A stretch of DNA of 5,964 nucleotides from CBFHWU01 sp965659665 (GCA_965659665.1 CBFHWU010000003.1:1-5964); one strand, 5' to 3'. Shown: positions 1 to 5,376, counted from the stretch's first letter. Numbers and translations: made by a program. The notes: a model not told the origin generated them from the sequence alone.

Positions 1-1
1 C

Positions 2-1039
2 GGAGCACGTTGGAGTCAGACACTCCAATCGTGGTATTTTTCAAAAAAAGATTTTCAACTAAATACGCTTTATCAAGCTTTAAAAGGAAAGGTCTATCTA
101 GATTATTCAAAACTCAATACAAATACACCTACTCCAAAAAATCTAATCTCCAAGCCCCCCAAGAACACTGTCGCACTCCCAAAGGCATATAAAGAACAGC
201 TTATTTTAAAACGATATAGTCAAAATACCATAAAGACCTATTCTAGTTGCTTTCTTAAATTCATGGGTTTCTTTGAAGAAAAATCAATTGACTTGCTTAC
301 AAAAAAGGAGATCAAAACTTTCTTACTCCATTTAATTCAACACGAAAAAGTAAGTCCTTCAACCCAAAATCAATACATCAATGCCATTAAGTTTTACTAT
401 GAAAAGGTATTGAAACTATCCAAGGTAGATATTACTATTGAACGACCACGAAAGCAAAACCGTTTACCCAAAATCATTACAGAACAAGAAGTTTTACAAC
501 TATTGAGAGTAACGCAAAATCTAAAACACAAAGCCATCACAAGTTTACTTTATGCTGCAGGATTGAGAATAAGTGAGCTGATTAATTTAAAAGAATCGAA
601 TTTAGATTTTACAAATCATACTATTCTAATTGAGCAGTCTAAGGGATTTAAAGATCGTGTAAGTATTCTGGGGGAGGCTACTGCTCCAGTGTTAAAAAAA
701 TACTTAAAAATCTATCAGCCCAAGAATTATTTATTTGAAGGGCAGTTTGGGGGGACGTACTCACCAAGGAGCATCAATAAGTTTTTAAAACATAATGCAA
801 AAAAAGCAGGAATATCAGTCAATATTTCTGCTCATATGTTGCGGCATAGTTTTGCCACTCATCTGCTGGATAATGGTACCGATATCCGCTTCATACAGGA
901 ACTATTAGGACATAATTCTACCAAAACAACTCAACGCTATACCCATGTTTCTCAACGAAATTTAAAACGAATTGAAAGCCCTATTGATCGAATTTTGAAA
1001 AATCAAAACCCTGATAATCAAAATATTAAAAACAAATAA
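2..1039 (+). CDS. Tyrosine recombinase (XerC/D-like site-specific integrase), 5' end outside the window
   Basis: The reading frame is open from base 2 to the stop at 1037-1039, giving 345 visible residues. The ATG at 263 is internal, because the upstream frame encodes conserved sequence: a GARWS...SWY segment near the edge (an N-terminal module I associate with Bacteroidota integrases) and the start of the SAM-like core-binding domain (YSQNTIKTY, from about base 203). Counting from base 2, the catalytic residues are Arg189 (AAGLRISEL), Lys214 (SKGFKDR), His278 and Arg281 (HMLRHSFATHLL), His304 (LLGHNS) and nucleophile Tyr313 (TQRYTHVS), so it should be active. The Lys-to-His spacing of 64 residues is close to XerD (72) and far from IntI1 (106), so the IntI-specific insertion is absent. 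Its position beside a cassette array suggests it moves the cassettes; that is inference. It is cytoplasmic and acts on DNA. Confidence 0.93.
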   Translation, partial: GARWSQTLQSWYFSKKDFQLNTLYQALKGKVYLDYSKLNTNTPTPKNLISKPPKNTVALPKAYKEQLILKRYSQNTIKTYSSCFLKFMGFFEEKSIDLLTKKEIKTFLLHLIQHEKVSPSTQNQYINAIKFYYEKVLKLSKVDITIERPRKQNRLPKIITEQEVLQLLRVTQNLKHKAITSLLYAAGLRISELINLKESNLDFTNHTILIEQSKGFKDRVSILGEATAPVLKKYLKIYQPKNYLFEGQFGGTYSPRSINKFLKHNAKKAGISVNISAHMLRHSFATHLLDNGTDIRFIQELLGHNSTKTTQRYTHVSQRNLKRIESPIDRILKNQNPDNQNIKNK

Positions 1040-1057
1040 AACAAAAACCATAAAAGC

Positions 1058-1097
1058 GATATATCGGAACCAGTTCTGATATACGGTAGTTGTAAGC
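1058..1097 (+). other. Putative attI-like half-site at the head of the cassette array
   Basis: About 50 nt after the recombinase stop, the core GTTGTAAGC (1089-1097) matches by reverse complement the core that closes unit 1 (GCTTACAAC, 1625-1633). It is preceded by a compact hairpin: 1060-1070 pairs with 1073-1083 over 11 positions with one G-T, and C1057-G1058 can add two pairs past a bulged A1059. Unlike the sites between cassettes, there is no matching left core on the recombinase side. That one-sidedness suggests an attI-type site, but it could also be the right half of a decayed attC or the leftover of a lost first cassette. Confidence 0.5.
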
Positions 1098-1148
1098 AAT
1101 TTAACACAACCAAATAGAACATTTATCATCTACAAATAAAAAGCAATT

Positions 1149-1619
1149 ATGAAAAAAATACTTTTAGGACTTTTGACCATTGGATACTTGTTATCCTGCA
1201 GTAGCGATGATGATAACGAAATCAATATCAACGAACAAAATTTTCTTGTTTTTGGACATTTTTACGGAGAATGTTTTGGAGAAGGATGTGTAGAAACATT
1301 TAAACTTACTGACAAATCACTTTTTGAAGATACAGTTGACGACTACAACGGACAAAATATGGAATTCGTTGAATTAGATAATGATTTATTTGAGCAAGTT
1401 CAAAACATAAAGGATTTTTTTCCGAATCAACTTCTGAATCAAAGTGAAACAGTTTTTGGATGTCCAGATTGTGCAGACGGAGGAGGATTATTTATACAAT
1501 ACTCAGAAAATGGAAATATAAAAAGCTGGAGAATTGACCAAGACAAAAGAAATGTTCCAGAATATCTACATAATTTTATAGATAAAGTGAACGAAAAAAT
1601 AGCCTTAATAAACGAATAA
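1149..1619 (+). CDS. Small cysteine-containing lipoprotein, unknown function (cassette unit 1)
   Basis: The 156-residue product has a type II signal peptide: MKK, a hydrophobic stretch, and the lipobox LLSC with acylated Cys17. SSDDDNE follows at once; an acidic run in this place acts as a surface-export signal in Bacteroidota, so the protein is probably on the cell surface. The mature part has four cysteines, Cys42 and Cys47 in GECFGEGC and Cys105 and Cys108 in GCPDCADGGG, which could form disulfides or bind a metal. I do not recognise the family and assign no function. The gene fills cassette unit 1. Its leader of about 50 nt after the upstream core is A-rich without a clear Shine-Dalgarno, and its stop lies 5 nt before the closing core at 1625. 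The ATG at 1149 directly precedes the signal peptide, which supports this start. Confidence 0.88.
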   Translation: MKKILLGLLTIGYLLSCSSDDDNEININEQNFLVFGHFYGECFGEGCVETFKLTDKSLFEDTVDDYNGQNMEFVELDNDLFEQVQNIKDFFPNQLLNQSETVFGCPDCADGGGLFIQYSENGNIKSWRIDQDKRNVPEYLHNFIDKVNEKIALINE

Positions 1620-1624
1620 AAACT

Positions 1625-1757
1625 GCTTACAACAATGGCTATAGCAAATACGGGCTAAAGTGTTAAAATGAAAGTAATTAAACAAAATAAACCAACTGCT
1701 AATCGGACAAGTAAGTGCCATGAAATCCCGCACTTGCCATAGCCGAGACCGTTGTGC
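1625..1757 (+). repeat. attC-like recombination site 1
   Basis: This imperfect palindrome separates units 1 and 2. The left core GCTTACAAC (1625-1633) is followed by spacer AAT, then an 18-position arm (1637-1654). The right arm (1727-1744) is followed by spacer GAGACC and core GTTGTGC (1751-1757). Fifteen of 18 stem positions pair; the three exceptions, at stem positions 7, 12 and 14, are all A on the left and C on the right, so they become T-G on the bottom strand. The central 72 nt (1655-1726) look unstructured. Arms, unequal spacers and cores resemble integron attC sites. Confidence 0.82.
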
Positions 1758-1762
1758 ATAAT

Positions 1763-2449
1763 ATGAACTCACGAATAGACGATATACTTGAAAAAATGAA
1801 AAATTCAGTTTATCCCGAGCTGAATTTCGAGTTCATACATAAATTGACAAATGAATCTGAACGAGGAGCCGTACTAATCGGAACAAGTAAAGTCGAGGAA
1901 TATCTTGAAAGACTAGTTCGGAAAATACTTCCAGCTAAATCCAAAAGATATACAAGTAGGCTATTAAATTATCCTGGGGCAATTAGTTCTTTTTCAGGAA
2001 AAATTGAATTACTATATGCATTCAGAATAATAGATAAAAGATTTTACGATTCATTAAATGAACTAAGGAAAGTACGGAATGATGCCGCACATTCTTCAGA
2101 ACATTTTAAACTGATTGAAAAACAAGAAGAACAAATAAAAATTAATGATTTTGAAGAAGATTTTGTTGGACTCATAAAGCACCTCGCTCTTAACAACTTA
2201 ATTGAAACAAAAAAATGGAGCTTTAAAGAAATCCTTGAAAATCAAAAAGAGGAATCAAAACCATATTTTGAAAAAGAAATTGAGAAGAGATTAGAAAATC
2301 TAAAAGATGATGAAAACATCAAGGTCCAATTGAGAATATGGATTTTATCATACGGATTAGTTTTTATTTGTTTGAAAATTATGGTTCTAATTGATGACTT
2401 GGATATTTTAGACAATGAATCATTAACTTGGATTGATATTAAAAAATAA
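1763..2449 (+). CDS. MltR/HEPN-like all-helical protein (cassette unit 2)
   Basis: The 228-residue product has an N-terminal half resembling the MltR (mannitol operon repressor) fold: ESERGAVLIGTSKVEEYLE at about 31-49, then PGAISSFSGKIELLYAF at about 71-87, then LRKVRNDAAH at about 101-110. The last part contains Arg105-Asn106-X3-His110, the R[NHD]X3H signature of HEPN ribonucleases, so an RNA-cleaving toxin is possible. The C-terminal half is charged and helical, with a hydrophobic stretch at about 192-210 that might contact membrane. A longer frame from GTG at 1754 is possible, but that codon lies in the recombination core GTTGTGC; I prefer ATG 1763. Only 5 nt separate the core from this ATG, so the cassette carries almost no leader and ribosome binding would depend on the upstream site. 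No antitoxin gene is visible beside it. Family assignment is moderate; function is inference. Confidence 0.82.
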   Translation: MNSRIDDILEKMKNSVYPELNFEFIHKLTNESERGAVLIGTSKVEEYLERLVRKILPAKSKRYTSRLLNYPGAISSFSGKIELLYAFRIIDKRFYDSLNELRKVRNDAAHSSEHFKLIEKQEEQIKINDFEEDFVGLIKHLALNNLIETKKWSFKEILENQKEESKPYFEKEIEKRLENLKDDENIKVQLRIWILSYGLVFICLKIMVLIDDLDILDNESLTWIDIKK

Positions 2450-2456
2450 ATACTAT

Positions 2457-2589
2457 GCACAACAATATATAACCGCAATTACGGCGGATTCGACTACGTC
2501 CGAATCTCCTCGGAATTGCAAGCGTATGTGCTTAACCGAATATTAACGCATATTACCCGTAACTGACGGTTATACGAGACCGATGTAGC
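2457..2589 (+). repeat. attC-like recombination site 2, with a competing inner hairpin
   Basis: The left core GCACAAC (2457-2463) and spacer AAT lead into the left arm; the right arm ends in spacer GAGACC and core GATGTAGC (2582-2589). The spacers are identical to site 1. The main stem pairs 2469-2484 with 2557-2573. It has one extrahelical base, A2566, and one A-C mismatch, A2478-C2563, at the same register (position 12) as in site 1. Part of the left arm can instead pair with 2511-2519 to form a tall hairpin (GCAATT...AATTGC, then GATTCG...CGAATC). The right core has GAT in place of the usual GTT. Confidence 0.8.
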
Positions 2590-2602
2590 ACATTAGAGAA
2601 AT

Positions 2603-3115
2603 ATGAATCGAGAAATTGAAACAATATTAAACGCATTAAGTGAAACGCCTAGATTATTAAAAGAATTGATTACTGAAATTGATTCTGAACTTTATAAAGA
2701 GGAAATCATTAAAGGTAAATGGTCAATTCACGAAAACGCAACTCACATAGCAGTTGGAGATATTTATGGCTTTCAAAAAAGACTTAACGACTTTAAACAA
2801 GAAGAAAAGCCAACATTTGAACCACTATCTGGAGATAATTTCGATGTGGATTTTTTTATGAAATTAGATTTGAAAAAGGTTATAAATGATTTTTTTGAAA
2901 TTCGACAAAGAACAATCGATTTGGTAAAGGAATTTAATTCAAAAGACTGGAATAAGTTAGCTGTTCACCCAGAATATAAAACATACACACCATATATAAT
3001 GCTCAGACATTTATTGATGCACGATCATAACCACTTATATAAAATTGAAGATATGGGGTTCGGAATCGGACACGTAAAAAACGAAGCTACAACACGGTGT
3101 ATAAAACATAGCTAA
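2603..3115 (+). CDS. DinB-like four-helix-bundle protein (cassette unit 3)
   Basis: The 170-residue product fits the DinB/YfiT-like superfamily by length and pattern. It begins with a helix of the type ILNALSETPRLLKELI, then GKWSIHENATHIAVGD at about 38-53, and ends with MLRHLLMHDHNHLYKIEDM at about 133-151. The likely metal triad is His48, His140 and His144, the usual one-plus-HxxxH arrangement. Members are metal-binding proteins, some of them thiol-dependent transferases or hydrolases; the substrate here cannot be read from sequence. It is probably cytosolic, with no signal peptide. The ATG at 2603 lies 13 nt after the upstream core. The last ten or so residues (EATTRCIKHS) are encoded by the left core and arm of attC-like site 3, which also supplies the TAA stop, so this tail is probably not part of the fold. 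Confidence 0.87.
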   Translation: MNREIETILNALSETPRLLKELITEIDSELYKEEIIKGKWSIHENATHIAVGDIYGFQKRLNDFKQEEKPTFEPLSGDNFDVDFFMKLDLKKVINDFFEIRQRTIDLVKEFNSKDWNKLAVHPEYKTYTPYIMLRHLLMHDHNHLYKIEDMGFGIGHVKNEATTRCIKHS

Positions 3116-3284
3116 TAAGTACTTAACCGAAAGGTTGGTTTTATTTGCGACGACCGCCAAATTTTTAATTTGGCTTTTAAATAGAGAAAAATTAGAAACA
3201 AAATATAAAAATTCGGCTTGGTGTTTATCCGAAAGATTAGTGTCTTTTTGCACGCTACGTTTCATACACAAGTCCGTTACCTGC
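3086..3284 (+). repeat. attC-like recombination site 3
   Basis: The left core GCTACAAC (3086-3093) plus spacer ACG is followed by a 16-position arm (3097-3112). The right arm (3254-3269) is followed by spacer AAGTCC and core GTTACCTGC (3276-3284). Fourteen of 16 positions pair; both exceptions are left A with right C, at stem positions 7 and 12, as in site 1. The 141-nt centre holds secondary hairpins: AACC-GAAA-GGTT (3125-3136), a terminator-like stem (3156-3174) and TTCGG/CCGAA (3212-3216 with 3229-3233). The left end overlaps the 3' end of the DinB-like gene. Confidence 0.82.
3156..3178 (+). terminator. Candidate intrinsic terminator inside attC-like site 3
   Basis: A perfect 8-bp stem, GCCAAATT (3156-3163) with AATTTGGC (3167-3174), encloses a 3-nt TTT loop and is followed by TTTT (3175-3178). 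It lies 41 nt after the stop of the DinB-like gene on the same strand, so it could end that transcript. The T run is short and the stem AT-rich, so it may simply be part of the site's folded centre. Confidence 0.42.
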
Positions 3285-3299
3285 AAGCTCAACCAAACA

Positions 3300-4109
3300 A
3301 TGGAAATTAAATACGACAAAATAGGAATTGATTACAATCTGACCCGAAACGCGGACAAATACCTGACCGAACAATTACTTTATCATTTGCAACCGACCAA
3401 AAATGGGAAATATTTGGACATAGGTTGTGGAACAGGAAACTACACTAATCAACTACAAAAAAATGGATTTGATTTTATTGGAATTGACCCATCCGAATTG
3501 ATGCTGTATAAAGCAAAACTTAGAAATGATAAAATTGATTGGAAAATTGGTTCCGCAGAAAATACTGGACTTCCCAAAAGTTTTCTGAATGGAATAATTG
3601 GTTCTTTGACAATTCATCATTGGACTAATTTAGAAAATGGTTTTTCTGAGTTAAATAAAGTTTTAAAACCAAACGGAAGAATTGTGATTTTTACGTCAAC
3701 ACCTGAACAGATGAAAGGTTATTGGCTAAATCATTATTTCCCAAAAATGTTGTTTGATTCTATAATTCAAATGCCAACTTTAGAAAAAGTAAAAAAATCT
3801 ATGAAAGATAGTGGAATTGAATTTCTTGAAACCCACAAATATTTTATAAAACCTGACTTGGAAGACCAATTTTTGTATTGTGGTAAACAGAACCCTGAAC
3901 TTTATTTCGACGAGCAAATTAGACGCGGAATTTCTTCATTTTCTTCATTATCAAATCGAATAGAAGTTGAAAATGGATTATCGGAATTGAGAAAAGATAT
4001 CGATAGTGGGAAAGTTATAGAAATAATGAAATCGTATGAAAATGATTTGGGAGATTATTTATATGTAATTGGAAAAAAGCCAGCAGGTAACAATGTATAT
4101 AAAAAATAG
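3300..4109 (+). CDS. Class I SAM-dependent methyltransferase (cassette unit 4)
   Basis: The 269-residue product has the Rossmann methyltransferase motifs in order: motif I YLDIGCGTGNY at about 38-48, which binds S-adenosylmethionine; an acidic strand end FIGIDPSE with Asp63; GSAENTGLP at about 84-92; a LTIHHW segment for motif IV; and VLKPNGRIVIFT for the next strand. It most resembles the UbiE/Methyltransf_11 group of small-molecule methyltransferases, but the acceptor substrate is unknown. It is cytosolic. The frame is open further upstream to about 3135, but that stretch is the centre and right arm of attC-like site 3 and its translation is not protein-like, so ATG 3300, 15 nt after the core, is the better start. 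The last eight or so residues and the TAG stop fall in attC-like site 4. Confidence 0.9.
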   Translation: MEIKYDKIGIDYNLTRNADKYLTEQLLYHLQPTKNGKYLDIGCGTGNYTNQLQKNGFDFIGIDPSELMLYKAKLRNDKIDWKIGSAENTGLPKSFLNGIIGSLTIHHWTNLENGFSELNKVLKPNGRIVIFTSTPEQMKGYWLNHYFPKMLFDSIIQMPTLEKVKKSMKDSGIEFLETHKYFIKPDLEDQFLYCGKQNPELYFDEQIRRGISSFSSLSNRIEVENGLSELRKDIDSGKVIEIMKSYENDLGDYLYVIGKKPAGNNVYKK

Positions 4110-4216
4110 GCGAAATAGTAATAAAATCAAGGGTTTTGGCTCGTATCAAACTTCGTGCTTAGCCGAAAGTTTGGTGCTTCGAAATCGCCTACTTTTCATA
4201 TACTAAACGATGTAGC
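4083..4216 (+). repeat. attC-like recombination site 4
   Basis: The left core GCAGGTAAC (4083-4091) is the exact reverse complement of the core opening this unit (3276-3284). Spacer AAT leads to a 19-position arm (4095-4113), which pairs with 4185-4203. Only positions 7 and 12 fail, both left A with right C. The right spacer is TAAAC (5 nt) and the core is GATGTAGC (4209-4216), again GAT instead of GTT. The centre contains a hairpin, CAAACTT (4147-4153) with AAAGTTTG (4166-4173). The left end overlaps the methyltransferase gene. Confidence 0.82.
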
Positions 4217-4293
4217 ACCTTCAGCTAAAGCTGACCAAAGTTACTACGCACGCCGTTGGCGCGCTCCCGTCCCTTTGGAAATGTGCTACATCG
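4208..4293 (+). other. Gene-less structured body of cassette unit 5
   Basis: The opening core CGATGTAGCAC (4208-4218) pairs perfectly over 11 bp with GTGCTACATCG (4283-4293). Nested inside are TCAGC-TAAA-GCTGA (4221-4234), CCAAAG with CTTTGG (4235-4240 with 4273-4278), and CGCC-GTT-GGCG (4251-4261). Together these make a branched fold of about 86 nt with no credible reading frame. It may be a gene-less cassette whose ends happen to be close, or a small structured RNA or regulatory element. No promoter is evident, so transcription is unproven. GC content is higher than in the flanking genes. Confidence 0.5.
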
Positions 4294-4485
4294 CCCCGCT
4301 CAACCAAATTGCTCGCTATGATCTATAATTTAACATACAGCTTTAACTGCCCATCGAGGGAAAACGATGCCACATCAATGGCTAAATCGCAATTTGATAA
4401 AGTTCTTATTGTATGTTGTGTTTTATCGAGTAAACGCGAAAAACTCAACATCCAGAACCTCACTGCGTTTAGCGGGGCGTTAGCC
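4283..4485 (+). repeat. attC-like recombination site 5, second structural type
   Basis: The left core GTGCTACATC (4283-4292) runs directly into arm CGCCCCGCT (4292-4300), which pairs perfectly with AGCGGGGCG (4471-4479); the right core is GTTAGCC (4479-4485). After one mismatch (C4301 with T4470) three more pairs form. Unlike sites 1-4 there are no unpaired spacers. The 170-nt centre has two perfect 8-bp inverted repeats that cross each other (4305-4312 with 4389-4396, and 4332-4339 with 4410-4417) plus CATCG/CGATG (4352-4356 with 4365-4369). Frames are open on both strands (about 4309-4533 plus, 4323-4613 minus), but they run through the palindrome and look spurious. Confidence 0.66.
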
Positions 4486-4522
4486 ACAATCCCCCATAGA
4501 GCCCAAAACTCTTCAGTATGTA
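4486..4522 (+). other. Body of tiny cassette unit 6, no gene
   Basis: Only 37 nt lie between the opening core GTTAGCC (4479-4485) and the closing core GGCTAAC (4523-4529); with the flanking base the two cores match 8/8 as reverse complements. Nothing can be encoded here. The whole unit, including its attC-like site, would be about 143 bp, so it is a nearly pure recombination site. It might instead be a deletion remnant. Confidence 0.55.
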
Positions 4523-4628
4523 GGCTAACGTAAAATTGAGTAAATTGCGGCTGAAAAACAAAAGACAACATGAGTAATTTGAATATTTTAAAAAAACTGA
4601 TTTTCAGCAACATAATTTTACGTTAGTC
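4523..4628 (+). repeat. attC-like recombination site 6, second structural type
   Basis: CTAACGTAAAATT (4525-4537) pairs perfectly over 13 bp with AATTTTACGTTAG (4614-4626). An inner perfect 8-bp stem, GCTGAAAA (4550-4557) with TTTTCAGC (4601-4608), lies inside it. The cores GGCTAAC (4523-4529) and GTTAGTC (4622-4628) abut the stem with no spacers, as in site 5. At 106 bp it is the shortest complete site in the window, and its cores are among the closest to the classical RYYYAAC/GTTRRRY consensus. Confidence 0.75.
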
Positions 4629-4648
4629 AAAATTAAAACCCATAAACT

Positions 4649-5374
4649 ATGAAAATATTAACGACAACATTTTTATTACTCATTTCTGTTTATTCTTATT
4701 GCCAAACAGAATATTATACATCTGATGGAAAAAACAGAATTACAAAATCAGAGGCAGAGGAAATGTTAACTAAACAGGTTGACAAAATGACAAAAATACT
4801 CGGAAAACAGTTATACGGAAGTTTGACAATTGAGAATACCGAAACAAAAAAGGATTCTATAATTTCTAAAATATCTTTTGCCATTAGTGACAAAAAGAAA
4901 GACAACTTAATTAATTCTGGTCCATTATCTGAATTTAAAGACAAGGAATTCCCGAAATTTTACTTAAAGACTTTAGCCGATAAAAACTTTAATTCCGAAA
5001 AACTAATTGGCAAACCAACTATGATTAATTTTTGGTTTACAAGATGTGCGCCTTGTATTGACGAAATACCTGTTTTGAATAAAATAAAAGAAAAGTACAA
5101 AGATGACTTTAATTTTATTGCCATTACATACGAGAAAAAGGAAGATGTTGAAAAATTTCTTGAAAAACATCCGTTTGACTTTGAGCATTTAATAAATGCC
5201 AAGGATTTTACTGACCAATTAGGAATTCAAGCGTATCCGTTGAATCTGTTTTTAGATAAGAATGGAATCTTAAAGTATGTGAAAGGTGGTATTCCATACG
5301 AGAGCAAAGAAGGAGAAGAGTTGAAAATCGGAGAAGGAAATGAAATAATTGATATTATTGAAAAACTAAAATAA
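4649..5374 (+). CDS. Secreted TlpA/thioredoxin-like thiol-disulfide oxidoreductase (cassette unit 7)
   Basis: The 241-residue product has an N-terminal signal peptide (MKI, hydrophobic to about residue 17, then YCQ, a common Bacteroidota cleavage context), so it acts in the periplasm. A region of about 80 residues with no recognised domain follows. The thioredoxin fold begins near GKPTMINFWFTRCAPC: the redox pair is Cys133 and Cys136 (CAPC), and the cis-proline is Pro197 in IQAYPLNLFLD. TlpA/ResA-like proteins reduce or rearrange disulfides in exported proteins. The RCAPC variant of the usual WCxPC is acceptable for the family. The ATG at 4649 lies 20 nt after the core of site 6 and directly begins the signal peptide. 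The closing core does not match the opening core, unlike the other units. Confidence 0.92.
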   Translation: MKILTTTFLLLISVYSYCQTEYYTSDGKNRITKSEAEEMLTKQVDKMTKILGKQLYGSLTIENTETKKDSIISKISFAISDKKKDNLINSGPLSEFKDKEFPKFYLKTLADKNFNSEKLIGKPTMINFWFTRCAPCIDEIPVLNKIKEKYKDDFNFIAITYEKKEDVEKFLEKHPFDFEHLINAKDFTDQLGIQAYPLNLFLDKNGILKYVKGGIPYESKEGEELKIGEGNEIIDIIEKLK

Positions 5375-5376
5375 CT

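Noticed and set aside
10..192. Open frame of 60 codons on the + strand
   Set aside because: It overlaps the recombinase frame, which is open from base 2 and encodes recognisable integrase sequence; this frame does not look like a protein.
2242..2478. Minus-strand frame of 78 codons
   Set aside because: It lies opposite the MltR/HEPN-like gene and runs into attC-like site 2; rich in Ser/Phe/Ile as antisense AT-rich frames are.
3144..3172. Possible Bacteroidota promoter (TTTG, 18 nt, TAATTTG)
   Set aside because: The second box is one base short of TAnnTTTG, it overlaps the terminator-like stem, and it lies about 130 nt before the methyltransferase start.
3135..3299. N-terminal extension of the methyltransferase frame
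   Set aside because: It is the centre and right arm of attC-like site 3; the methyltransferase fold begins at ATG 3300, just after the core.
3035..3319. Minus-strand frame of 94 codons
   Set aside because: It spans attC-like site 3; open only because of the palindrome's base composition.
4309..4613. Overlapping frames on both strands (74 and 96 codons)
   Set aside because: They cross the cores and arms of sites 5 and 6, overlap each other, and show no domain, signal or start context. A protein in this unit is not excluded but not supported.
4714..5202. Three minus-strand frames of 61 to 80 codons
   Set aside because: They are antisense to the clear thioredoxin-like gene.
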